NCBI GenBank assembly: GCA_021776805.1
Contig: JAJFFD010000155.1
Coordinates: forward strand, 1 to 33,075
Direction of reading: 5' to 3'
Length of the DNA: 33,075 nucleotides
Source of the DNA: Planctomycetota bacterium
Lineage (GTDB): Bacteria; Planctomycetota; UBA1135; UBA2386
Below the pieces are notes generated by a model. That model had not been told where the DNA came from. It ran no database searches and saw nothing but the letters and a program-made list of their open reading frames with translations. This document shows positions 17,143 through 23,998 of the stretch, piece by piece (position 1 is the stretch's first letter; every line of letters starts with the position of its first letter). The position numbers and the translations under genes are program-made.

Positions 17143-18618
17143 TCAGAGAAAGAGGGGGGGCTGGGAGGTACGGCCGCGCTCTTGGACTTCCTTGACGCAG
17201 CGGCCTAGAACTTCGATGCCGGCGCGGATCTGTTCCACACTGGCACGGGAAACGGATATCCGCAGAGCCGCGCAGGGGCGGTCCTGTGGATCGAAGAGTC
17301 TGCCTGGGGTGACGAGCACCCCACGCCGGGAGAGAAGCTCGGCGCAACGATCGCCATCGACACCCTCCGGGAGCTCGAGCCAAAAGGAGAAGCCTCCCTC
17401 CGGAATCGTCGCCTTCGCCGCGGGCACATGCCGGCGCAGGCAGTCCTGCGCCAATGCATGGCGACTGCGCAGAGTCTTGCGCAGCTTCTCCAGGTAATTG
17501 GCCATGGCACCGCTCTCGATAAAGTCGAGCAGTCCGGCCTGCAGAAGAGGACTCGTCTCCAGGTCCGCGAAGCGCTTCAGGGCTGCCATCGGTCCGATGA
17601 CCTCCGGGCTCGCGTGCACCCAACCGATGCGCACTCCCGGGAACAGTCCCTTGCTGAAGGAGCGAACCGTGGCGGTCAAGCCGCGAGGATCCATCCCGCG
17701 CAAGAAAGGCATGGGCTCACCCTTGAAGCGCAGGTCGCGTTCGAACTCGTCCTCGAGCACGGGCACATTGGTCTGGCAGACCACATCCATGAGTTCGCGC
17801 CGCTGTGCACGATCGAGGCTGCGGCCAGTCGGATTGTGAAAGGTAGGCATGGCATAAAAGAGCTTCACTGTCGACTTGCTCAGGACCCGCCGGAGATCAT
17901 CCAGGTCGATACCCTCCGGACCGGAGGCGACTGGGATCAAGTCCAGGCCCTGGCTCTTCAGGCTGCCAAAGAAGTGCTGGTAGGTGGGGATTGGTACCGC
18001 CACCGCATCGCCCGGGGCTGTGAAGACTCGCAGCACCAAGTCGATCCCTTGCTGTGCTCCGCTGGTAATGAGCACCTGGTCGGCCTGCCCCTGCTTGCCC
18101 ACCGGCTCATCGCGTTCGGCGATGAAGGCGCGCAGAGCGGCGCTACCCGCGGGATCACCATAGACCAAGAGTTCCCGCCCGCGCTCGCTCAGCACGCGGC
18201 TCATGGAGCGCTGAAACTCTTCCACGGGAAAGAGGCTCGAGTCCGGGACGATGGCGGAGAAGTCCGCCAGAGTCGCAATTCCCTCCGCCAGGCGAGGGAT
18301 CTGATGGAGGGTCTGAAGTTGATGCCAGGCGGCAGCCGCCTGCGGGCTCGCGGCAGTGCGCTGGCCATTACCGCCGGCCATGACCTGAGTGCCCCTACCC
18401 ACCGTCGCCGAGACCAGACCCCGTTCAGCAAGCAGTCGGTAGCCTTGCTGGACCGTGGCCCGGGTGACCTCCGCATGTTCCGCCACCATCCGAATCGTCG
18501 GCAGGCGGTCCCCAGGACGCAGACGGCCCTCCTCGATGGCACAGCCATAGAAGCCAGCGATTTGCTCCGCGAGGGTGCTATTCGCGTCCCGATCCAGGTC
18601 CGGAAGGGCTGTGGCCAT
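17143..18618 (-). CDS. pdxR: MocR/PdxR-type GntR transcription factor with aminotransferase-like domain
   Basis: A 491-residue fusion of a GntR winged helix (about 15-80: LAEQIAGFYGCAIEEGRLRP, GDRLPTIRMVAEHAEVTRAT) to a fold-type I aminotransferase domain (about 110-480). The PLP-binding lysine is Lys323 in RSFSKGLFPGVRIGW; TSGAQQGIDLVLRVF and MPTFHNPTGRSLDRAQR are typical cofactor-site blocks. MocR proteins next to pdxST sense PLP and regulate its synthesis. In known cases the regulator is usually divergent; here it is on the same strand and immediately upstream, so it may control its own operon. The upstream dyad at 18646-18669 is a good operator candidate. The PdxR assignment rests on position; the MocR family assignment is firm. 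Confidence 0.88.
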   Translation of the reverse strand: MATALPDLDRDANSTLAEQIAGFYGCAIEEGRLRPGDRLPTIRMVAEHAEVTRATVQQGYRLLAERGLVSATVGRGTQVMAGGNGQRTAASPQAAAAWHQLQTLHQIPRLAEGIATLADFSAIVPDSSLFPVEEFQRSMSRVLSERGRELLVYGDPAGSAALRAFIAERDEPVGKQGQADQVLITSGAQQGIDLVLRVFTAPGDAVAVPIPTYQHFFGSLKSQGLDLIPVASGPEGIDLDDLRRVLSKSTVKLFYAMPTFHNPTGRSLDRAQRRELMDVVCQTNVPVLEDEFERDLRFKGEPMPFLRGMDPRGLTATVRSFSKGLFPGVRIGWVHASPEVIGPMAALKRFADLETSPLLQAGLLDFIESGAMANYLEKLRKTLRSRHALAQDCLRRHVPAAKATIPEGGFSFWLELPEGVDGDRCAELLSRRGVLVTPGRLFDPQDRPCAALRISVSRASVEQIRAGIEVLGRCVKEVQERGRTSQPPLFL

Positions 18619-18624
18619 TCCGAT

Positions 18625-18630
18625 CTTTTA
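18625..18630 (-). promoter_or_regulatory. -10 element of the pdxR-pdxS-pdxT operon
   Basis: On the minus strand TTGACT (18652-18647) is followed after 16 nt by TAAAAG (18630-18625), then 6 nt and the pdxR ATG. This is the best-formed -35/-10 pair in the window and predicts a leaderless transcript. Confidence 0.55.
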
Positions 18631-18645
18631 GGCTACAGATTGGAT

Positions 18646-18669
18646 TAGTCAATCAGGACAAATTGACTA
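18646..18669. promoter_or_regulatory. Dyad overlapping the pdxR promoter, candidate operator
   Basis: TAGTCAAT (18646-18653) and ATTGACTA (18662-18669) are perfect inverted 8-mers with an 8-nt spacer. One arm contains the -35-like TTGACT of the pdx promoter, so a bound dimer would block or contact RNA polymerase. The AT-rich half-sites stand out from the GC-rich surroundings. Binding by PdxR is inferred from position only. Confidence 0.5.
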
Positions 18670-18686
18670 TCGGGCAGATTCTGCCT

Positions 18687-19460
18687 CTAGAAGGTGAAGC
18701 CGCCGCCGACGAACCAGCCGGTGAAGACCAGATTCGAGTCAAAGTCTTGGCCTGAGACTCGACCGCGACCATCGATGGAGATGTAGCGGTAGCCGCCGAA
18801 GATCTCCACGTGGTCCCAGGGCTTCACCCGCAACATGCCCTCCAGGTCCCAGAAGGTCCCATCGATATCGTTGAGGTGAATGTCCATGACTCCTGCATCG
18901 ATGTTCGCGGCCAGGTAGCCGAGATCCAATTCTCCCTGCAGATGCACCATGGGCACCGGGGCCGTGTAGTCCAAGGACTCGGAGGCGACGACCGGGGTTA
19001 CCGATCGCACTTCCGAGTCGATGTCAAAGATGTCCACCGAGATACCGGGGGAGATGCGTACTGGGCCGAAGTTGATCAGATCGAAGGTGATCGCCGTCTT
19101 GAGGTTGGTGAACTCGATGTCGCTGCTCACCTGGGATCCCGCAGAGATGTCGCCATAGTTGACGGTCAGAGTGCCGTCACCCCTGGAGTCGTAGCGGAAG
19201 GCCGAGACTGTCAGCCGCAGAAAGGCGGCATTGGCCTCACCGCGCAGATAGAGCGAATCCGAGGAGTCCTTGATCCCAAGATCGTCATCCACGTCCGCAT
19301 CGAAGCTGAGGCCACCGCCGGTAGGCGCGAGACCCATCTTGCCGTCGAGAGTACCACTGCTGTAACCGGCGTATGCCTTTGCACCGAATCCGCTGCAGGC
19401 TCCCAGGGGAAGACAGCCGACCAGAACCAAAAGGCTCGCACTCACGGACTTCGCAATCAT
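18687..19460 (-). CDS. Beta-barrel-like outer membrane lipoprotein, unknown function
   Basis: A 257-residue protein with a clear lipoprotein signal: hydrophobic residues 8-20 and lipobox LGAC with Cys22. The remainder is rich in alternating beta-strand patterns (SLYLRGEANAAFLRLTVSAF, TNLKTAITFDLINFGPVRIS, HVEIFGGYRYISIDGRGRV) and ends in WFVGGGFTF, with the terminal Phe common in outer membrane barrels. No family is recognised. The open frame runs up to 19682, but the ATG at 19460 follows GGGAG and starts the signal peptide, so it is preferred. The gene is monocistronic, between the pdx operon and the pyrE operon on the same strand. Confidence 0.65.
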   Translation of the reverse strand: MIAKSVSASLLVLVGCLPLGACSGFGAKAYAGYSSGTLDGKMGLAPTGGGLSFDADVDDDLGIKDSSDSLYLRGEANAAFLRLTVSAFRYDSRGDGTLTVNYGDISAGSQVSSDIEFTNLKTAITFDLINFGPVRISPGISVDIFDIDSEVRSVTPVVASESLDYTAPVPMVHLQGELDLGYLAANIDAGVMDIHLNDIDGTFWDLEGMLRVKPWDHVEIFGGYRYISIDGRGRVSGQDFDSNLVFTGWFVGGGFTF

Positions 19461-19537
19461 TTGCAACTCCCTTGTCAGGGCTGTTGCGTCTATCGGCTGC
19501 CCACGCGGAGATCTGTTGCGAATCGAGCCAGGTCCGG

Positions 19538-19561
19538 GGCAGATCTGCAGGGAAATCTGCC
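19538..19561. repeat. 7-bp inverted repeat downstream of the pyrE operon
   Basis: GGCAGAT (19538-19544) and ATCTGCC (19555-19561) flank a 10-nt loop in the 110-bp gap between the fusion-gene stop and the lipoprotein start. It could end the pyrE operon transcript or bind a regulator; there is no T-tract, so neither is firmly supported. Confidence 0.3.
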
Positions 19562-19570
19562 AGCTCCCGC

Positions 19571-20941
19571 CTAGCCCCTGGATTCCAGGCCAAATCCCAA
19601 CTGGCGAAGCTCTCCCTGCAGGCCTGCCCGGGCCTTGCCCGCGTCCTCCCCACCCCAGATTCGGGCCACGCGCTCGGTCCAACCGCGGTCTTCATTCACT
19701 GGCTTGCCGCCATAGCCACCGCGCTCCGCGTTGATGCGGCGGGCCCAGGCGCGCATCTGCTCATCAGCCCGATCCAAATGCATCTCGATGGCCTCATCCT
19801 CCCCATAGGTCTCAGCAAAGCGCATGGCATCGAGAGGCATTCGCCCGCGTGGCAGGGGCTCTTCCGCTGGCCAGCCCAGACTCATGCCAAAGACAACGTA
19901 GACGTGGGATGGGAGCCCAAGCAGCTCCGCCAGAGCTACCGGGTGGCGGCGGGCGGCGCCGATCATGCATGCCCCCAGTCCCTGCGACTCGGCGGCAAGC
20001 TGGATGCTCTGCCCCACGAGAGCAGCGTCGATGCTGGCTTCGAGGAAGATCTCCAGGCCGTCATCCGCAAGCTCCACCCCCTGGCGCCGGCAACTGAGAT
20101 CGATCTTGTGGAGATCGGCGCAGATAGCGAGGAAGAGTGGCGCAGCGTGGATGTGCTTCTGATCGGCACAGAGCGCGGCCGCCTTCGCCTTGGTGTTCTG
20201 ATCGCGGACCACCAAGACCGAATAGGCCTGCAGGAACGAAGAGGTGGAGCAGTGCCGCGCCGAGTCGATGATCCAATCCAACTGGATAGGGTCGACCGGG
20301 TCGGAGCGGTAGGAACGACAAGTCCGATGGGCGCGCATGTGGGCAGTCACCGACTTGCCGAGACCCGCCAGATAGGCGCGGGCGGATTCGAGATCGGCAG
20401 GATGATCGATATCGCGGTGGATCCAAGGATCCTCCACCTGCACTGCGGTGACCCGTTCTGGATCACGACGGATCACATGCCTCAGGCTCTCCAGATCCGG
20501 ATGGAGGATTTCCGGCAGCAGGCCTTCTGCAATGAGAATCGGATGCCCAGGGCGATCCAGGCAGATCGGCAACAGCAGATCCGGATGACTTTGCTCATGC
20601 TCCCTGAGCATGCTGGCCAAAGTCGCCGAGCTGACCAGGGGATAGTCCACAGGCCAGAAGAGGATGTCCGCCTGCGCTTCGGAGGCGGCGCTGATCCCAC
20701 GGCGCAGACTGTCGATCATCTCCCCGGGCCCAGCTGCCACCACTTCGATGGGCAGCTCCGGGGGCAGGCTTGCCGCGCCCTCGAAGCGCACGACAGTGAT
20801 CTTGCTGATGCCGACTTCTGTCAGCGCTGTCACGATGCGCGCAATCGCTGGCTGGCCGGCGAGATCGACCAGAGCCTTGTCCTGACCCAATCGCTCGCCT
20901 CGGCCCGCAGCTGGGATTACCGCGCGCATCTCGCTCCTCAA
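19571..20941 (-). CDS. MobA-like nucleotidyltransferase fused to NfsA-like nitroreductase
   Basis: A 456-residue two-domain protein. Residues 1-195 are a MobA/MocA-type NTP transferase: RAVIPAAGRGERLGQDKALV is the nucleotide-binding signature and WPVDYPLVSSATLASML contains the metal-binding Asp. Residues about 200-456 are a group A FMN nitroreductase of the NfsA type: HRTCRSYRSDPV and SARHCSTSSFLQAYSVLVVR match the FMN site, AAESQGLGACMIGAARRHP and VFGMSLGWPAEEP the later NfsA blocks. The junction is continuous and in frame. The start overlaps the flavin reductase stop by 4 bases. A nucleotidyltransferase joined to a flavin oxidoreductase suggests processing of a nucleotide-linked or redox cofactor, but the substrate of neither half can be read from sequence. 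I do not know this fusion from characterised proteins. Confidence 0.82.
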   Translation of the reverse strand: MRSEMRAVIPAAGRGERLGQDKALVDLAGQPAIARIVTALTEVGISKITVVRFEGAASLPPELPIEVVAAGPGEMIDSLRRGISAASEAQADILFWPVDYPLVSSATLASMLREHEQSHPDLLLPICLDRPGHPILIAEGLLPEILHPDLESLRHVIRRDPERVTAVQVEDPWIHRDIDHPADLESARAYLAGLGKSVTAHMRAHRTCRSYRSDPVDPIQLDWIIDSARHCSTSSFLQAYSVLVVRDQNTKAKAAALCADQKHIHAAPLFLAICADLHKIDLSCRRQGVELADDGLEIFLEASIDAALVGQSIQLAAESQGLGACMIGAARRHPVALAELLGLPSHVYVVFGMSLGWPAEEPLPRGRMPLDAMRFAETYGEDEAIEMHLDRADEQMRAWARRINAERGGYGGKPVNEDRGWTERVARIWGGEDAGKARAGLQGELRQLGFGLESRG

Positions 20942-21414
20942 TAGCTGAGCCCGTTCTTGCGCAGATGAATCATCGGATCAGACTCGTCGCGGGCAAGGCC
21001 ATCGATGGCTTCGCCGGCAAAGAGGATGTGATCCCCCCAGGCAACCTCACCAATGAACTTGCAGCTGAGCACGGCAAGGGCGTCGCTGGGGTAAGGAACG
21101 CCCAGACTGCTCACTGCAGAGTTGATGCCTTCGAAGGCCGGCTGACCCGGTTCGAAACCCCGAGCATAGTGGCCCATGAGCTGCTTGCTCGCCTCGTCCA
21201 CGACCGCGACGCAGAACGCAGCATGATCACGAATGAGCTGCGCAGCTGGACGCTCGGCCTTGACGGCGACACATAGGACCGGCGGCAGCAAACCGACCTG
21301 CTGCACGAAGGACGCCAGAAAGCCAGTGGCTTGATCGCCGCTACCGGCACTGACGATGAAGAGGCCGCTGGGAATGCGGCCGAGAGCTTTGGCGAGTTGG
21401 CTCAGTTCAGCCAT
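20938..21414 (-). CDS. Flavin reductase-like FMN-binding protein
   Basis: A 158-residue split-barrel flavoprotein of the flavin reductase/DIM6-NTAB group. Recognisable blocks are ALGRIPSGLFIVSAGSGDQA at the N-terminus, TGFLASFVQQVGLLPPVLCV, the NADH/flavin-contact region AFCVAVVDEASKQLMGHYAR and a C-terminal GDHILFAGEAIDG. It would supply reduced flavin or carry out a flavin-dependent reduction. Either the ATG at 21414 or a GTG at 21420 may start it; AGGAG lies 10 nt before the ATG and 4 nt before the GTG. It overlaps the end of pyrE and its stop overlaps the start of the nucleotidyltransferase::nitroreductase fusion, so the three are translationally coupled. The fused NfsA-like domain is an obvious candidate partner. 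Confidence 0.8.
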   Translation of the reverse strand: MAELSQLAKALGRIPSGLFIVSAGSGDQATGFLASFVQQVGLLPPVLCVAVKAERPAAQLIRDHAAFCVAVVDEASKQLMGHYARGFEPGQPAFEGINSAVSSLGVPYPSDALAVLSCKFIGEVAWGDHILFAGEAIDGLARDESDPMIHLRKNGLSY

Positions 21415-21976
21415 GGTCACGGATCTCCTGAAGACTCAGCAGGGGACGCACATCGAATTCCTCGCGGAAGCCCGCGGCCTCCGGATCTTCGCGATCAGCG
21501 AGGGCAAAGATCATCGCTGGCAGGGCATCGACTTCGCGCACCGCATCGATGGCCTTACGCGCAGATGCACCTGTGGTGATCGTATCCTCGATGATCGCGA
21601 CCTTCTGGCCCGCTTCGAGATCCCCCTCGATGCGGCTGCCAGTGCCATGACCCTTGGCCTCCTTGCGCACAAGAAAGGCATGCAGGTTCTGCCCGGTCAA
21701 GTGGGACAGCGCGGCGACTGCGGAGGCGATGGGATCTGCACCGAGGGTGAGGCCGCCCACCGCGGTGATTTCGGGATGGGACTCGAGCTCATGCAAGATG
21801 AGTCGGGCGATGAGATAGAGACCCTCCGGATGCAGCGAGACCTTCTTGCCATTGATATAGAAGGTCGAACGCTTGCCGGAAGCGAGGACGATATCGAGGC
21901 CGTCACGGTAGGCTCGCTCCCGAACGAGTTCGAGGAGCCGTTGCTTGCCTGCTTGTGGATTGAAGCTGTCGTTCAC
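21407..21976 (-). CDS. pyrE: PyrE, orotate phosphoribosyltransferase
   Basis: A 189-residue type I phosphoribosyltransferase that makes orotidine 5'-phosphate from orotate and PRPP in pyrimidine synthesis. SGKRSTFYINGKKVSLHPEG and AVGGLTLGADPIASAVAALS are OPRTase blocks, FLVRKEAKGHGTGSRIEG is the catalytic loop with Lys and His, and VAIIEDTITTGASARKAIDA is the PRPP-binding motif. GTG start at 21976, preceded on its strand by a -10-like TACAAA ending 9 nt upstream. It heads the operon with the flavin reductase and the fusion gene. Confidence 0.95.
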   Translation of the reverse strand: MNDSFNPQAGKQRLLELVRERAYRDGLDIVLASGKRSTFYINGKKVSLHPEGLYLIARLILHELESHPEITAVGGLTLGADPIASAVAALSHLTGQNLHAFLVRKEAKGHGTGSRIEGDLEAGQKVAIIEDTITTGASARKAIDAVREVDALPAMIFALADREDPEAAGFREEFDVRPLLSLQEIRDHG

Positions 21977-21985
21977 GGGCTTGGT

Positions 21986-21991
21986 TTTGTA
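21986..21991 (-). promoter_or_regulatory. -10-like TACAAA before pyrE
   Basis: GATACAAAA on the minus strand ends about 9 nt before the GTG start of pyrE, giving a leader of two or three bases or none. No good -35 is visible. Confidence 0.35.
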
Positions 21992-22026
21992 TCAGGAAAG
22001 CGCGAGCCCCTCTCCCTCCCTCCGCC

Positions 22027-22032
22027 TATTCT
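22027..22032 (+). promoter_or_regulatory. -10-like TATTCT before the O-methyltransferase
   Basis: TATTCT followed by 7 nt and the ATG at 22040; no Shine-Dalgarno is present in the 7 nt, so a leaderless transcript is likely if this promoter is used. No -35 consensus is visible. Confidence 0.35.
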
Positions 22033-22039
22033 CGCCTCG

Positions 22040-22696
22040 ATGTCCGAGAAGTCCGAGCCTGTGAGTGCCGAGCTCTATGCCTACCTGGCCGCGCGCACGA
22101 GCCAAGAAGATAGCTTTCTCGCCAAGCTGAAGCTGGCGGCGCGCGCGGCGGAGATCCCCAGCATTTGGATCTCCCCAGAACAGGCCGCCATGATGCAGAT
22201 CCTTCTAAAACTCAAAGGCGCCAGGGATGTCATCGAAGTCGGCACCCTGGCCGGCTACTCGGCCATCACCATGGCCAGGGCCCTCGGTCCGGCAGGGCGA
22301 GTGCGCACGATCGAGTTTGAGGATCGTCACGCGGACTTTGCGGAGAAGTGGATCGCCGACTCGGATGTTGCCGGACGTATCCAGGTGCTGCGTGGCGATG
22401 GGCGCAAGGTCTTGCCAGAGATCGCCGACGAATCCGCCGATGCCGCCTTCGTGGACGCGGATAAGTCTGGCTACGCCACCTATCTACAGCACTGCCTGCG
22501 CATCCTGCGCCCGGGAGGCCTGATGATGGTCGATAACGCCTTCGCCTTCGGCAGTGTCCTGGAGAAGGATCCCGAGGATGCTTCGGTGCGAGCGATCCAG
22601 GACTTCAACGAGACCATGGCAGCCTGTGACGAGCTCCAGTCGCTCATTCTTCCCATCGGAGACGGCTGCTGGGTCGGTGTGAAGCGGGACGCCTAG
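22040..22696 (+). CDS. SAM-dependent O-methyltransferase (Methyltransf_3/COMT-like)
   Basis: A 218-residue class I methyltransferase. The SAM-binding segment DVIEVGTLAGYSAITMARAL follows an N-terminal SPEQAAMMQILLKL helix typical of the catechol/caffeoyl-CoA O-methyltransferase group. The acidic loop RTIEFEDRHADFAEKW, the metal-binding FVDADKSGYATYLQ and GGLMMVDNAFAFGSVL are all family blocks. It probably methylates a small hydroxylated aromatic or similar acceptor with a divalent metal; the substrate is unknown. The frame is open far upstream (to 21356, antisense to pyrE), but that part has no similarity to the family, so the ATG at 22040 is the start. Followed 23 bp later by an AraC-family regulator on the same strand. 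Confidence 0.9.
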   Translation: MSEKSEPVSAELYAYLAARTSQEDSFLAKLKLAARAAEIPSIWISPEQAAMMQILLKLKGARDVIEVGTLAGYSAITMARALGPAGRVRTIEFEDRHADFAEKWIADSDVAGRIQVLRGDGRKVLPEIADESADAAFVDADKSGYATYLQHCLRILRPGGLMMVDNAFAFGSVLEKDPEDASVRAIQDFNETMAACDELQSLILPIGDGCWVGVKRDA

Positions 22697-22719
22697 CGAC
22701 TATTGCCTAGGATGATCCG

Positions 22720-23475
22720 GTGAGCTGGACCCACGGCTATCGCGAATACCTCCCCGCTGCGGACTTGCGCCAACGGGTGGACTGTTTCTGGGTGGCGAAT
22801 GCACCGAGAGAGAGCCCGCCCGGCGACACCAAGTGCGTCCTGCCCGATGGCTGCGCCGACTTTCTCTTCGACCTGCAAGCCCTCGCTGCGAAGGCGGCCG
22901 GCAGTCGCTGCATAGGAGCCATGACCCGACCGCTGGCTGCGGCGAGCAGAGCGGGCCAACGCCTGTTCGGCATTCGTTTTCGACCAGGTGGCCTCCGCGA
23001 TCTCTTGCCGCTGCCCATGAAGGAACTGCGCAATGAACACGCCGACCTTCAGGATCTGAGCATCGACTCGGACCATCTCGTGGATCGACTCCTGGAAGCG
23101 GGAGATGAGCCGAGCATGTGCAGCCTGGCGCAGGACTGGCTGCGCGGAATGAACTCGCCCCCGGGAGATGCTCTCATCAGAGTGGCAGTGCAGCGGGTGG
23201 AGTCTGCCACTGGCGAGCTGAGCATCGGAGAACTTGCGGCCGAGCTCGGGGTAAGCCGGCAACACTTGGCACGACGCTTCTCCGATCAGGTAGGGCTGAG
23301 CCCGAAGGAGCTGCAGCGAATTCTGCGCATGCAGAGCAGCCTGGATCTTCTGCGCCGGGAAGCTCGCCCTTCTCTGGCGGAGATTGCCATGCTCTCAGGC
23401 TACTGCGATCAAGCCCACATGAACCTGGAGTTTCGGGTCCTGACTGGCAGCAGCCCTGGTGAGATGAGCGGCTGA
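22720..23475 (+). CDS. AraC-family transcriptional regulator
   Basis: A 251-residue regulator. The N-terminal sensor (about 1-130) has CFWVANAP, CVLPDGCADFLFDL and GIRFRPGGLRDLL, the pattern of the DUF6597-type ligand domain found in many AraC proteins. The C-terminal DNA-binding domain (about 160-250) has two helix-turn-helices: LSIGELAAELGVSRQHLARR and SLAEIAMLSGYCDQAHMNLE, ending RVLTGSSPGEM. GTG start at 22720; TAGGAT ends 6 nt before it. The targets are unknown; the adjacent O-methyltransferase and the VOC protein are the obvious neighbours to test. Confidence 0.88.
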   Translation: MSWTHGYREYLPAADLRQRVDCFWVANAPRESPPGDTKCVLPDGCADFLFDLQALAAKAAGSRCIGAMTRPLAAASRAGQRLFGIRFRPGGLRDLLPLPMKELRNEHADLQDLSIDSDHLVDRLLEAGDEPSMCSLAQDWLRGMNSPPGDALIRVAVQRVESATGELSIGELAAELGVSRQHLARRFSDQVGLSPKELQRILRMQSSLDLLRREARPSLAEIAMLSGYCDQAHMNLEFRVLTGSSPGEMSG

Positions 23476-23521
23476 TTCCATTTTTCCAAGACGGAGAAGC
23501 CGCGAGGCCCAGAATGTAGCC

Positions 23522-23998
23522 ATGGCTCGCCTAAGTCTCCTCACCCTCTGCCTCGCTAGTCTGTCCTGCCAATCCATCGACCAAATCGGAGTCGACCAGA
23601 GCATGAAGAAGTGCACCCCAATCCTCGTCGTGGACGCCATCGAACCCTCCCTTCCCTTCTGGATCGATCGCCTCGGCTTCACCAAGACCATGGAAGTCCC
23701 CGCCGATGATCGCCTGGTCTTCGCCGGACTCGAACGCGGTCCGGTGGAAATCATGCTGCAGACACGCAGCAGCATCATCGAAGACATGCCCGCCCTGGCT
23801 CCCCATGTGGAGTCCGCGCGGCAGTTCCTCTTCATCGAGGTCGAGGATCTGGATGCGATCCGATCAGGGCTGCTCGAAAGCGACCTGTTCATGCCGGAAC
23901 GGGAGACCTTCTACGGCACGCGTGAGATTGGGGCGCGTGAACCCGGCGGCCACTATCTGACCTTCGCGGAGAGAATCGAGGGTTCGACCGACAGCTAG
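23522..23998 (+). CDS. VOC (glyoxalase/bleomycin-resistance fold) protein
   Basis: A 158-residue protein, one vicinal-oxygen-chelate unit: CTPILVVDAIEPSLPFWIDR, LGFTKTMEVPADDRLVFAGL, VEIMLQTRSSI, FLFIEVEDLDAI and a C-terminal REIGAREPGGHYLTFAER carrying the usual DPxGH-like end. VOC proteins include glyoxalases, dioxygenases and drug-binding proteins; no more specific call is possible. The first ATG (23522) adds a hydrophobic N-terminus ending in LASLSCQS, lipoprotein-like but with a poor lipobox; an ATG at 23603 gives a bare 131-residue cytosolic VOC domain. Neither has a well-placed Shine-Dalgarno. The stop shares the palindromic CTAG with the convergent purF stop. Confidence 0.75.
   Translation: MARLSLLTLCLASLSCQSIDQIGVDQSMKKCTPILVVDAIEPSLPFWIDRLGFTKTMEVPADDRLVFAGLERGPVEIMLQTRSSIIEDMPALAPHVESARQFLFIEVEDLDAIRSGLLESDLFMPERETFYGTREIGAREPGGHYLTFAERIEGSTDS

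Noticed and set aside
16033-17208. A 391-codon open frame on the plus strand
   Set aside because: Antisense to pdxS and pdxT, which are unambiguous; the product has no recognisable domain.
19373-20944. A 523-codon open frame on the plus strand
   Set aside because: It lies antisense to the nucleotidyltransferase::nitroreductase fusion, whose two domains are clearly recognisable on the minus strand; the plus-strand product has no family motif. Long antisense frames are expected in GC-rich codon usage.
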